Shown piece after piece: positions 1-7,554 of a stretch of DNA of 64,000 nucleotides (the first letter of the stretch is position 1; each line of letters opens with the position of its first letter). A program made the position numbers and the translations under genes. The notes beneath the pieces were generated by a model. The model was given only the letters and a program-made list of their open reading frames with translations, ran no database searches and was not told where the DNA came from. The DNA comes from Alkalibacter rhizosphaerae. GTDB lineage: Bacteria; Bacillota; Clostridia; Eubacteriales; Alkalibacteraceae. The stretch is taken from the NCBI RefSeq assembly GCF_017352215.1, contig NZ_CP071444.1, positions 1,054,001 through 1,118,000 on the forward strand, in the 5' to 3' direction.

Positions 1-26
1 GGTGATGAAAATTTACATATGTAGTG

Positions 27-1400
27 TTAAACAAGCAAGTTCAAATAAAAACGAAGACTGGCCATGTCATAATTGTTCAGGTGTTCTTTCATGCTGTCCG
101 GTGTCATGGGGTATTTTGCCTTATAGGCATCCCAATCGGTCAAATACTTGGATTCAAACTTGCCGAAATCGGGATCGATCTCATAATTCTCGCTGTTGAG
201 CTTTCTACCATAGCTTTCACCTGCGTTGTCATAAACAGCATAATCCCGAAGGAACTCCGTCAATGCTCGATAATTTTCCAGGTTGATGTCGCTTAACATC
301 AATGGTCCCTTATCAAAACTGAAGATATAGCCTCCTCCTGGCAGCATGATGTCGCAGATCTCTTTCGCCTTGTCGATGACCTGTTGTTTGGTGCCTCTTT
401 TCAACAGATCCAACGGATACAATCCCTTGATGATGAATTTGTCTCCCAATTTTTCTTTGACCAGCTTGGGATCTCCGTATTCAAACATCATGACGGTCCC
501 TGCTGGAAGTTCCTGCAAGATATCCACATATCTCATCCAGTTGTCTTCCAGGAATGGCGAGGTTCGGATCCCTCGTGCGGCATATTGCTGTACGATCTTC
601 AAATAGCTTGGCAACCACACTTCCACAAAATCCTTCTCTCTCATGAAAGTAGGCATGTGCAACGGCATTCCCACGGCACCCTCCGGAGATGGATTGGAAG
701 GTAATCCCAACTGGAACATCAATGGCATCAATGCCTCGCATGCTTCCATGATCTGGGTCCTGTTTCTTCGAATATCCTTGCTGATCCCGGAAAAGCTTCG
801 AAGTTGATCGGACAGGAAGTCGTATGGCGCCGCAGTAAATCCTCCAGATCCTGCTGGTGCGCCCTGGTAATAGCCGTATTTGTCGATCAGTCTCTTCATA
901 ATGGGAATGGTGTTTCCCAATTGTCGATTGTTTTCAGCCTGCACTGCGCTGATACTCAAGGACCTTCTGACTGGATCATCCAAACCAAGAGCCTTGTGCT
1001 GTCTCGGCAAAACTTTTTCTAAAATGCAGGCATAGGGGTCTGCGATCAAGTCTGGATATTCGCTTTCTTCCATTCCAACAACTTCCGGATGTTGCATGAA
1101 ACCGTTGCTTCCCATTTGAAAGGACTGGGAATCGATGGCCTGATATCCTCCTGGAATCCTTGAAGCCAGACTTGCAGGCATCATGGGACAGGTGTCGGAA
1201 TAAATCAGTTGTGCCGCTTCATCTGCTACGGAATCCAGCAAGCTATAGTCGAATTGAACTTCCAACAAGTCCAAGTTTGCATATTCCGCAATGATCCGTG
1301 GATTCAGGGCAAAGGAAACGGGCATCCGCTTGGGTATGATGTTGTTGAAAAGATCCGAGAAGAGCTGGTTTCTTTCCTGCTGCAGTTCTTTTACTGACAT
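27..1400 (-). CDS. Uroporphyrinogen decarboxylase (UroD)-family protein, probably corrinoid-linked methyltransferase
   Basis: 457-residue cytoplasmic protein with the sequence character of the UroD/MtaA/CmuA-like superfamily, whose members in anaerobes often move methyl groups between substrates, corrinoid proteins and tetrahydrofolate or CoM rather than decarboxylating uroporphyrinogen. The barrel-like C-terminal half holds segments such as GTVMMFEYGDPKLV and MLPGGGYIFSFDKGP, the latter like the conserved GGGyif strand of this family. The ATG at 1400 follows a good GGAGG site. It is divergent from a TetR gene with paired palindromes between, so it is probably TetR-controlled. No heme biosynthesis gene is nearby, which favours a methyltransferase role. 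The substrate is unknown; a corrinoid protein lies at 53.9 kb, too far to assume a partnership. Confidence 0.75.
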   Translation of the reverse strand: MSVKELQQERNQLFSDLFNNIIPKRMPVSFALNPRIIAEYANLDLLEVQFDYSLLDSVADEAAQLIYSDTCPMMPASLASRIPGGYQAIDSQSFQMGSNGFMQHPEVVGMEESEYPDLIADPYACILEKVLPRQHKALGLDDPVRRSLSISAVQAENNRQLGNTIPIMKRLIDKYGYYQGAPAGSGGFTAAPYDFLSDQLRSFSGISKDIRRNRTQIMEACEALMPLMFQLGLPSNPSPEGAVGMPLHMPTFMREKDFVEVWLPSYLKIVQQYAARGIRTSPFLEDNWMRYVDILQELPAGTVMMFEYGDPKLVKEKLGDKFIIKGLYPLDLLKRGTKQQVIDKAKEICDIMLPGGGYIFSFDKGPLMLSDINLENYRALTEFLRDYAVYDNAGESYGRKLNSENYEIDPDFGKFESKYLTDWDAYKAKYPMTPDSMKEHLNNYDMASLRFYLNLLV

Positions 1401-1482
1401 AGTAACCTCCTTTGATCGAATGATTTTGATAATGACAGATGTCGATTTCGATAAATTTGTAACCTGTAGTTGTTTTGTAATT

Positions 1483-1558
1483 TTAACCGGTTAAGTACAT
1501 TGTAAAACTCGCCCTCTCAATTGTCAATAAAAAATTGTAAAATATTTTAACCGGTTCA
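1483..1558. promoter_or_regulatory. Paired TTAACCGGTTAA palindromes, putative TetR operators
   Basis: A perfect 12-bp palindrome TTAACCGGTTAA lies at 1483-1494 and a one-mismatch copy TTAACCGGTTCA at 1547-1558, centres 64 bp apart. Both are preceded by TTGTAA-type sequence. They occupy the divergent intergenic region between the UroD-like gene and the TetR gene, the usual place for a TetR operator. Binding is inferred from symmetry and position only. Confidence 0.6.
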
Positions 1559-1605
1559 TTTTATACAAAAACTTGCTTCAAAATTTACAGAGTGTACTAG
1601 ATTAA

Positions 1606-2319
1606 TTGAAAAAAAAACAGTATAATAAAAAAATGACAACTCCAAACGAAAAAAAACAAACCCCAAAATCAAAAATACTGGAAGTCGCAACCAAGTTGTT
1701 TTACGACCACGGTTATAATGATACTTATCTGGAACACGTGGCGGAACTATGCGGGATCACCAAACCGCTGATTTCCTACCATTACGGTTCCAAGGTCGAC
1801 CTGGCACGCGTGGTGGCGGAAACCTACGCAAAGGAAAACAAAAACGTCATAGCGTTCAAGCTGTACAAATACTATCACGACCAAAAAAAGTATGACCTTC
1901 AAGTTTCCACTGCCGTCGAGATCCGGTTGACTCAGATGCTGAATCTTGTGGACAAAAACGTGAATCGGTTCTACGTGGAGAGGATCAACGCCAATTATGA
2001 CTGTTCCGTTCCCGCAAAGGAAGTATCCGTCCCTTTTTACAAGATACACGATAGGCAATACAAGCTGGACATCGACCACGACAGGGATGAACTTACCATG
2101 TTGGCAAGGGCATCTGCAGGCGCAGCCTTGTCCCTTACTTTTTCGTACCTACGAGGCGATTTTGACTGCACCATGGAGGAATTTTTAGACTATGCCGGAG
2201 AGGTCCCTTTCAAAATGATGAACATCCATCCGGAAAGGATCCAAGAGATCATTAAGGAGAGCAAAAAAGTGATTGAAGAGATCGGCTTCTCCTTTGAACC
2301 ATATTTCAAGATTATTTAA
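1606..2319 (+). CDS. TetR/AcrR family transcriptional regulator
   Basis: DNA-binding regulator with an N-terminal TetR helix-turn-helix (ILEVATKLFYDHGYNDTYLE then AELCGITKPLISYHYGSK, about residues 24-65) and a long ligand-binding C-terminal domain. The first in-frame start is TTG at 1606; an ATG at 1633 also fits, and neither has a clear Shine-Dalgarno site, so the start is uncertain. It is divergent from the UroD-like gene and probably represses it, and itself, through the palindromes between them. The ligand is unknown. A strong hairpin terminator follows. Confidence 0.85.
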   Translation: MKKKQYNKKMTTPNEKKQTPKSKILEVATKLFYDHGYNDTYLEHVAELCGITKPLISYHYGSKVDLARVVAETYAKENKNVIAFKLYKYYHDQKKYDLQVSTAVEIRLTQMLNLVDKNVNRFYVERINANYDCSVPAKEVSVPFYKIHDRQYKLDIDHDRDELTMLARASAGAALSLTFSYLRGDFDCTMEEFLDYAGEVPFKMMNIHPERIQEIIKESKKVIEEIGFSFEPYFKII

Positions 2320-2345
2320 AGACAAAAAATTAAACTTTTCCATAA

Positions 2346-2378
2346 AAACGCACCCCCCGCATTGCAGGGGGTGCGTTT
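2346..2378. terminator. Hairpin terminator between convergent genes
   Basis: A 12-bp perfect stem, AAACGCACCCCC pairing with GGGGGTGCGTTT, flanked by A-rich and T-rich sequence. It lies between the stop of the TetR gene and the stop of the convergent cupin gene, so it may act in both directions. Confidence 0.8.
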
Positions 2379-2390
2379 GGTATTGCTGTC

Positions 2391-2840
2391 TTACTTGTAG
2401 GCCCCTCCTATATACTCCGGACCTATTAGAATGGAAAAATGGAAGATGGGTTTATCCACATTTTTTATGGACATAGGCATGTGTTTCATGTCTGCAGGTA
2501 TGTAGAGCATACTGGTTCGGTCCAACCTGTGCCATTCCCCGTCGATGGCCAGCTCAATGACTCCATTGAGATTGTAGGGATCTTCCGGATCGCTTCCAAA
2601 AAAACCGATCAACTCATCATATCCATGGGCGTGTTCGTCAAAGACAGGATCTTTTTCCGGCACAGCATAGTACCAAGCCGTATTCATCTGGAAAGCTCCT
2701 TCCACAACGTTGTTGTCCATCCACAGGATCCTATTGGAGAATTTTTTATACATCTCCCGAAACTCTTTCGTCCCCGCATTCGGATCCTGCAGATCCTGAA
2801 TGATAAACCTGCCGTACTCGCCTTCATTGTTGTTAAACAT
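2391..2840 (-). CDS. Cupin-fold protein
   Basis: About 149-residue protein of the small single-domain cupin type. The segment PVFDEHAHGYDELIGFFGSD resembles cupin motif 1 (HxH...E) and LYIPADMKHMPMSI resembles motif 2 (G/P...H), so a metal-binding beta barrel is likely. The ATG at 2840 is chosen because AAGGGG lies about nine bases upstream; an in-frame start at 2876 has no such support. The substrate cannot be read from the sequence. It is convergent with the TetR gene. Confidence 0.65.
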   Translation of the reverse strand: MFNNNEGEYGRFIIQDLQDPNAGTKEFREMYKKFSNRILWMDNNVVEGAFQMNTAWYYAVPEKDPVFDEHAHGYDELIGFFGSDPEDPYNLNGVIELAIDGEWHRLDRTSMLYIPADMKHMPMSIKNVDKPIFHFSILIGPEYIGGAYK

Positions 2841-2924
2841 GTGCCAACACCCCTTTTGTTTTGTTATAGAAATCACAATTTTTTTAATTATAACCCAAAT
2901 ACTACGTCTACTTCAAGAAATGAC

Positions 2925-3590
2925 TCAAAACCCCCGGGTCTGACCTTTCCACGGTTTTGGCACATTCTGCCGGTATTCATCGATCCCAGGACCACCCAGT
3001 TTTTTTAACCGCCATACTCCGTAAACATAGCTGATCAGCACGACCACGCCCGTAACGGGAAACCCGAGCAAGGTGTTGACTAGGAAGAGAAGAGCGATGT
3101 TTGCTTCGATCAGTACCAAAAACTGTAAAACCGCACGGATGCAAAAGAAACTGAGCCAAAAGATGGTCACCTCCGTATAGGCGGGACGGATGTCCGGTCT
3201 CCAAAACCACGCCAATTCCCATCCTCTGGAAATATGACTGACCCAGGCTGCCAGAGGTTTTCTGATGACCAGGCTGAACGTGGTAATGACGACCAGTCCC
3301 AGATTAGTCAACAGATTCGGCAAAAAATAGTTCACCGCATTATCCGACAGAATGGCAAAAGCCGCTGCAATAAGAACACCCAACAATCCAAAAAAGGCAT
3401 ATTTCAACGTTTTTTTCGATTTCCATCGTATGATCATCAGTGCAAGCGCACTCCCTATAGCCAAAGCTGCGGCGATTTTCAAATCAAAGAAACCATTGGC
3501 TACCACATAGACAAATGGCGGTATGAGGGCATCCAGAGTTTTCCCTTTGAGCAACAACTGCAGTTCTTCTTTTATTTCCTTTGTGTTCAT
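2925..3590 (-). CDS. Polytopic membrane protein, DUF3159-like
   Basis: 221-residue integral membrane protein with about five or six hydrophobic helices (roughly residues 22-55, 64-85, 92-108, 140-165, 168-192) and a basic, Pro-rich cytoplasmic tail (KPWKGQ). It resembles the DUF3159/VC0807-like group of uncharacterised membrane proteins. The FRxxxxLAWxF-like pattern is not obvious, so assignment to the domain is from general resemblance. It is on the same strand as the cupin gene. Function unknown. Confidence 0.55.
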   Translation of the reverse strand: MNTKEIKEELQLLLKGKTLDALIPPFVYVVANGFFDLKIAAALAIGSALALMIIRWKSKKTLKYAFFGLLGVLIAAAFAILSDNAVNYFLPNLLTNLGLVVITTFSLVIRKPLAAWVSHISRGWELAWFWRPDIRPAYTEVTIFWLSFFCIRAVLQFLVLIEANIALLFLVNTLLGFPVTGVVVLISYVYGVWRLKKLGGPGIDEYRQNVPKPWKGQTRGF

Positions 3591-3715
3591 GCCATCACCT
3601 TCAATAAATTGATAATCTCATTCTATCATGGAAAGACTCCATTCTCTAGATAGACCCACTTCAAAAGAATGAAAACCAGGTGTATAATCGAACCAAAGAG
3701 AGGATGATGAGTGAC

Positions 3716-4654
3716 ATGAACGAGATTTCTGCAACCATACAATCTACCGGCGGATTTGAAAATGCTTGTGAATCGAAGCATCACATGTTGGAGGTCCAGG
3801 GAGGACCCATCTCTGTTTACGAAGCAGGGGACCCTCAAAAACCGAAGATCATCATGCTCCACGGGGCCATGTATGACGAGGCCCGATTCAGCTGGGATCA
3901 GATGTTTCCATATTTGAGCAACCACTACCATGTTTTTGCGATAGATACACCCCGACACGGCAAATCCAGACCTTGGGACGGAAATTTGACCCATACCCGT
4001 CTGGTAGACATCCTCCATGACGGAATCACTCAATTGGGGTTGGACCGCTTTCACTTGATCGGACTTTCCATGGGTGGTGCGCTCAGCATCGAATATGCAT
4101 CCCGCTATCCAAATTCTGTACGATCCATGGCTCTGTTTGAGCCTGGCGGTTTGGGAGACAAGGTGGATTGGCAGTTCATCACCTGGCTCTACATCAAAAC
4201 ACCTGGCATGTTGAGAATGTTAAGCAAGCGATATGTGAAAATGGATGATGCCTCCATCAACAAACTTCTTCATTCTATTTTTGTCAAAGGAACTTCCCCG
4301 ACGGACCCGGACCGGTTGGCATCCATTTTGAAGGATGAGATCCGAGGTAAATTCCAGTACGGCGAAAAGGACATGGACGACTGGCAGCTGAACGCCATCG
4401 GACCGTTTCGTTTGACATGGAACCTGTTGGACAAGATCCCTATGATCCAATGTCCCACCCTTTGGCTTCGAGGTGCAGACAGCGTTTTGGTCAAGCAACA
4501 AGAAATGGAAAGAGCCGTCCATCTGGCAAAAGAAGGCGGCTCTGAAGCTACTTTGAAAATCATTGAAAAGGCAGGTCACTTGCTTCCCCTGGAACAGCCG
4601 GAATTGGCAAATCAAGCAGTGAAACGTTTTTTGGACGATCAAGGCTTGATGTAG
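3716..4654 (+). CDS. Alpha/beta-fold hydrolase
   Basis: About 312-residue alpha/beta hydrolase. Visible elements in order: oxyanion-region strand IIMLHGAMYDEARFSW, AIDTPRHGKSRPW, nucleophile elbow GLSMGG with the catalytic Ser, a lid region with several Met, LWLRGADSVLVK supplying an acidic residue, and AGHLLPLEQPE with the catalytic His. Starts at 3704, 3707 and 3716 are all close to an AAAGAGAGG site, and 3716 gives the usual domain start. A TATAAT at 3683-3688 could be its -10 box. The last codons overlap an antisense vestige of a dsrE 3' end, and a decayed second copy of its 3' half lies at 6999-7143. Substrate unknown. Confidence 0.8.
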   Translation: MNEISATIQSTGGFENACESKHHMLEVQGGPISVYEAGDPQKPKIIMLHGAMYDEARFSWDQMFPYLSNHYHVFAIDTPRHGKSRPWDGNLTHTRLVDILHDGITQLGLDRFHLIGLSMGGALSIEYASRYPNSVRSMALFEPGGLGDKVDWQFITWLYIKTPGMLRMLSKRYVKMDDASINKLLHSIFVKGTSPTDPDRLASILKDEIRGKFQYGEKDMDDWQLNAIGPFRLTWNLLDKIPMIQCPTLWLRGADSVLVKQQEMERAVHLAKEGGSEATLKIIEKAGHLLPLEQPELANQAVKRFLDDQGLM

Positions 4655-4672
4655 GCATATCCTTCCAAAGCC
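4655..4672 (-). pseudogene. Vestige of a dsrE-like 3' end
   Basis: Read on the minus strand, the bases just after the hydrolase stop encode EGYAYIKP and a stop, identical to the C-terminus of the DsrE-like protein at 7144-7494. Upstream of this the match to dsrE ends. The segment therefore appears copied from, or left over from, an arrangement in which hydrolase and dsrE were convergent neighbours. Confidence 0.6.
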
Positions 4673-4710
4673 TAGATCAGATTTACTGCTCTTTTTGTTT
4701 CTATTAGTTG

Positions 4711-4735
4711 TGATCAAAAGAACCGTCCCTTATCA
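4711..4735. repeat. GAACCGTCCC dispersed repeat, copy 1
   Basis: TGATCAAAAGAACCGTCCCT followed by TATCA. It spans the stop codon of the BlaR1-like gene. Near-identical copies lie at 7528-7554 and 8540-8564, each also at the 3' end of a minus-strand gene. Confidence 0.7.
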
Positions 4736-6541
4736 TTCGAGCGGTATAAGAGTAACGACCCTCCAAATACTTCCTCGATACAGTGTAGCCATCCAGTATT
4801 GATCGTCCAGTACATATAGACGGTATCCCGGGGTTTCTTTTGTGGAATCCACCAGATCATACTGCATTTTGTTGTGAAAAGATGATATGTCTGGGATCTC
4901 GTGAAACTTTTGAAACTGACTTTTGAAGCTTTCCTCCGACAACGTCGTTTCTTGAAAATCGGATACTTCATAAGTGGTCTCGCCTTTTACTTCAAGAACA
5001 CGATTGCTCAAAATGTAAGTTGGACCAATGGGTCCGAGGGAATGGGATGTGCCTCCGTCATTTTGATAGATCAATTCAGAAGACTGGAACGTGATCTTTT
5101 CCCCTTCATTTGGTGGTAAAGAAAAGCCGGGCGCTTTGTTGTTGGTATCGTTCCATAACAACAACTTTGACAAGTCTTCATTATTGGGATGATAGCCATC
5201 TACTTTCCAGCCATCACCCATCTCAACCAATTCTATTTCCCCAGAAACGGTGACTTCTTCTCTTTTTTCATTGGCAAAAGTTACTTGGATTCCCATCTCA
5301 TAGTCATATTCGGCCATGCTATGTTCCAACGATTCCCTTTTGTTCCAATCGATGAAAACAACTTCCAAGGTGTAGTCGGCATCTTTTATCACATCTATCC
5401 AAGGTATGAACCGATTATTGATCGCTCTTTCCATTGCTTCTTTTGTCATCAGATTTTCGTATTCTTTTCTCACCAAATCAAAAAAAACATTTACTTCCGA
5501 TAGACTGTACGATTTCAAATTCATGTTGTCCAGATAAAAGGTTGTAAATTCCGCATTCTCCGGAGTCGTATGTACCTCGAGAAATCGTTCTGCCGTTTTT
5601 TTTGCATCTTCTTTAGAATCCGTCATTAGTCCAACAAACGCAACGATCAAAACGAGGATGGCTATCACAACGATCCACCATTTGGGTCGCTGGAAATTTA
5701 TAATGTTTTTGATTCGTCCTCTTGTATCACCTTCTCCAAAAGCGAGAGGTGTCATTCCAATATTCGATTTTCCGATCGTGAGATTCAACAGAGATTGGGA
5801 GTAATTCTTTTTCACGCCTTGTCCCAGTCGACGGATCACCGATTCGTCACATGACATTTCCATATCTTTTCCGCTTAACCAAAAGGCAATCCATACCAAA
5901 GGATTGAACCAATGAATACACACGATCAGATAGCTGAAAAATCGAATGACGTGGTCAAATCTTTTGAGGTGTGTTTGTTCATGAAGCAGGATATAATCTT
6001 TTTCCGATTCTGACAGAGTCACAGGCAGGTAGATCTTCGGTCGAAATAGTCCCATCACAAATGGGGTATCCACAAGCCGGGATCGGTAGATGTTTTTTTC
6101 TTCAAAATTTGCTTCATTCAATTTACTTTTTAATCGTACCACCGACCATATTCCGTAAATCAAAAATGCAAGGATCCCTATAGTCCAGACGATCGATCCC
6201 AGCTTGATCCAAGCCTGCAACGGCTCTGCAGCCAACATCGGCTCCTTCATGGAAATGGAATCGTTGACAATGGGATCAACATTGAACATTTCATTACCGA
6301 TGCCAGATGATGTTTTTGTAATGACACTTGCGGGAATCCGTGATGATTCTGCCGGGATCAGACTCCAGATGCTCTTGAATGAAACAGGAAAAAGTAGCCG
6401 GAAGAAAGGGATCGCCCATAGCATGTAGGAAAATATTTTAGGTGCTCTTTTTAAAAGCAACCGTACCGCTATAATGAAAATTATGATGATGCTGCCCGTG
6501 TAACTCATGCTCATTATAGAAAGAAAAATCTTCTCCAACAC
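4733..6541 (-). CDS. BlaR1/MecR1-type M56 membrane metallopeptidase
   Basis: 602-residue sensor protease. The N-terminal part (about 1-310) has four to five membrane helices and the zinc-protease motif HEQTH (near residue 187) of family M56; a further helix (IVVIAILVLIVAFVGLM) leads to an extracytoplasmic domain of about 280 residues. That domain is not a penicillin-binding fold: the SxxK motif of BlaR1 sensors is not seen. It therefore probably senses another signal. It lies two bases after the BlaI-type gene and is surely co-transcribed with it. In the family, protease activation leads to cleavage of the BlaI repressor. Confidence 0.8.
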   Translation of the reverse strand: MLEKIFLSIMSMSYTGSIIIIFIIAVRLLLKRAPKIFSYMLWAIPFFRLLFPVSFKSIWSLIPAESSRIPASVITKTSSGIGNEMFNVDPIVNDSISMKEPMLAAEPLQAWIKLGSIVWTIGILAFLIYGIWSVVRLKSKLNEANFEEKNIYRSRLVDTPFVMGLFRPKIYLPVTLSESEKDYILLHEQTHLKRFDHVIRFFSYLIVCIHWFNPLVWIAFWLSGKDMEMSCDESVIRRLGQGVKKNYSQSLLNLTIGKSNIGMTPLAFGEGDTRGRIKNIINFQRPKWWIVVIAILVLIVAFVGLMTDSKEDAKKTAERFLEVHTTPENAEFTTFYLDNMNLKSYSLSEVNVFFDLVRKEYENLMTKEAMERAINNRFIPWIDVIKDADYTLEVVFIDWNKRESLEHSMAEYDYEMGIQVTFANEKREEVTVSGEIELVEMGDGWKVDGYHPNNEDLSKLLLWNDTNNKAPGFSLPPNEGEKITFQSSELIYQNDGGTSHSLGPIGPTYILSNRVLEVKGETTYEVSDFQETTLSEESFKSQFQKFHEIPDISSFHNKMQYDLVDSTKETPGYRLYVLDDQYWMATLYRGSIWRVVTLIPLE

Positions 6542-6543
6542 GT

Positions 6544-6906
6544 CTACACCTCCTTGTACTTGTCGATGAGCTGTTGGATCTCATTGATTTCTTTATCACT
6601 TAACTTTTTTTGACGCCCAAATGCCGCCAAAAAGCGCGGCAGGGATCCTTCAAATGTTTTCTCTATGAATTCCTCTCCCTTTCGTGCCAGAAAATCGTCT
6701 TTTTCCATAACGACTACCACTATGCCATTCTCATTCTTAAACAACTCTCTATTAGACAATCGCTTCAACATGGTATACGTCGTTGTTCGTTTCCAGTTGA
6801 ATTCTTTTGCACAGATAGCAATCAGTTCTTGTGTTTTAATAGGTGCGCTTTTCCAAATGATGTCTGCAAATTTTTGTTCCATTTCTCCAAGCTTGAATTT
6901 TTCCAC
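6544..6906 (-). CDS. BlaI/MecI/CopY-family repressor
   Basis: 120-residue winged-helix repressor with the typical start LGEMEQKFADIIWK, a recognition region KRTTTYTMLKRLSNRELF, and a C-terminal dimer helix (ELSDKEINEI-like segment KKLSDKEINEIQQLIDKY). It starts with GTG at 6906, five bases after GGAGGGG. It precedes the BlaR1-like protease gene in an operon. Symmetric TGTCTA/TAGACA elements overlap the putative promoter upstream, which suggests autoregulation. The target genes apart from its own operon are unknown; no beta-lactamase gene is adjacent. Confidence 0.88.
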   Translation of the reverse strand: MEKFKLGEMEQKFADIIWKSAPIKTQELIAICAKEFNWKRTTTYTMLKRLSNRELFKNENGIVVVVMEKDDFLARKGEEFIEKTFEGSLPRFLAAFGRQKKLSDKEINEIQQLIDKYKEV

Positions 6907-6919
6907 GATGCCCCTCCTA

Positions 6920-6972
6920 TGTCTATCTTCATTAGACAGTTATAGTCTAGCACCTTTAGATGCATGCGTCAA
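6920..6972 (-). promoter_or_regulatory. Promoter with overlapping BlaI-type operator
   Basis: On the minus strand TTGACG (6967-6972), 17 bases, then TAGACT (6944-6949) form a plausible sigma-A promoter. Inverted half-sites TGTCTA (6920-6925) and TAGACA (6933-6938), plus a third half-site TAGAC/GTCTA pairing at 6933-6949, cover the -10 box and start region. This matches how BlaI-like repressors act, though the half-site differs from the classical TACA/TGTA core. Confidence 0.55.
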
Positions 6973-6973
6973 G

Positions 6974-6994
6974 GATCAAAAGAACAATTCCTTC
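6974..6994. repeat. Degenerate copy of the GAACCGTCCC repeat
   Basis: GATCAAAAGAACAATTCCTT matches the dispersed repeat except that CCGTCC is altered. It lies between the BlaI promoter and the decayed hydrolase copy. Confidence 0.45.
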
Positions 6995-6998
6995 CTTC

Positions 6999-7143
6999 AT
7001 GGGATTTGTCGGACAGGATCCCCATTATCCAATGCCCACCCTTTGGCTTCGAGGTACCGTCAGCGTTTTGTTCAAGCAACACGAAATGGAAAGAGCCGTC
7101 CTTCTGGCAAAAGAAGGCGGCTCTAAAACGATTTTTTAAACGA
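6999..7143 (+). pseudogene. Decayed partial copy of the alpha/beta hydrolase gene
   Basis: The bases align with the last part of the hydrolase gene at 3716-4654 (from about 4418 to the stop) with many substitutions and an internal deletion of roughly 100 bases between the GGCGGCTCT segment and the final AAACG...CGATCAAGGC segment. The match continues into the dsrE 3' end to about 7171. No start or full catalytic set is present, so it cannot be functional. Confidence 0.75.
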
Positions 7144-7494
7144 TCAAGGCTTGATGTAGGCATATCCTTCCCGGTGTTTTTTTGCTAGCTCCATGACTCC
7201 TGCCGGAACGATCTCCACCAACGGGATCAAATCGAATTTTTCCATATGATTCGCTGCCAGGGCGTTTTTGCAGGCTGTGAATCTCGTTCCCTGTGCGGAC
7301 AGCTTTTCCAAAGCGGCTGGACCTGCACCCAGATCCTGGGTGGTATCATAATACTTCACCGCTTCCCCATTTGCCACTACCACGATCCGATAGGGGTTTC
7401 CCTCTAGAGCATTGATCAGATTTGTCACATTGGCAAGCAACAGCTTCCACTTGTTCATTTCATCAATGTGAAAGACCACTTTGTATTCGTACAT
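7144..7494 (-). CDS. DsrE/DsrF-like family protein
   Basis: 116-residue protein of the DsrE-like fold: an initial strand KVVFHIDEMNKWKLLLANV, a middle RIVVVANGEAVKYY, and the family-typical end EGYAYIKP. A Cys in RFTACKNAL sits where sulfur-relay members carry their active Cys, but this subgroup is not known to be a sulfur carrier. Good GGAAGG site before the ATG. The gene's 3' end overlaps the decayed hydrolase copy on the other strand. Precise role unknown. Confidence 0.7.
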   Translation of the reverse strand: MYEYKVVFHIDEMNKWKLLLANVTNLINALEGNPYRIVVVANGEAVKYYDTTQDLGAGPAALEKLSAQGTRFTACKNALAANHMEKFDLIPLVEIVPAGVMELAKKHREGYAYIKP

Positions 7495-7527
7495 TTTGCA
7501 CCCTTCCTTCTTGGTTCCTATTTTTTG

Positions 7528-7554
7528 TGATCAAAAGAACCGTCCCTTTCATTA
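7528..7554. repeat. GAACCGTCCC dispersed repeat, copy 2
   Basis: TGATCAAAAGAACCGTCCCT followed by TTCATTA. It spans the stop codon of the antiporter gene that ends at 7552. Confidence 0.7.
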
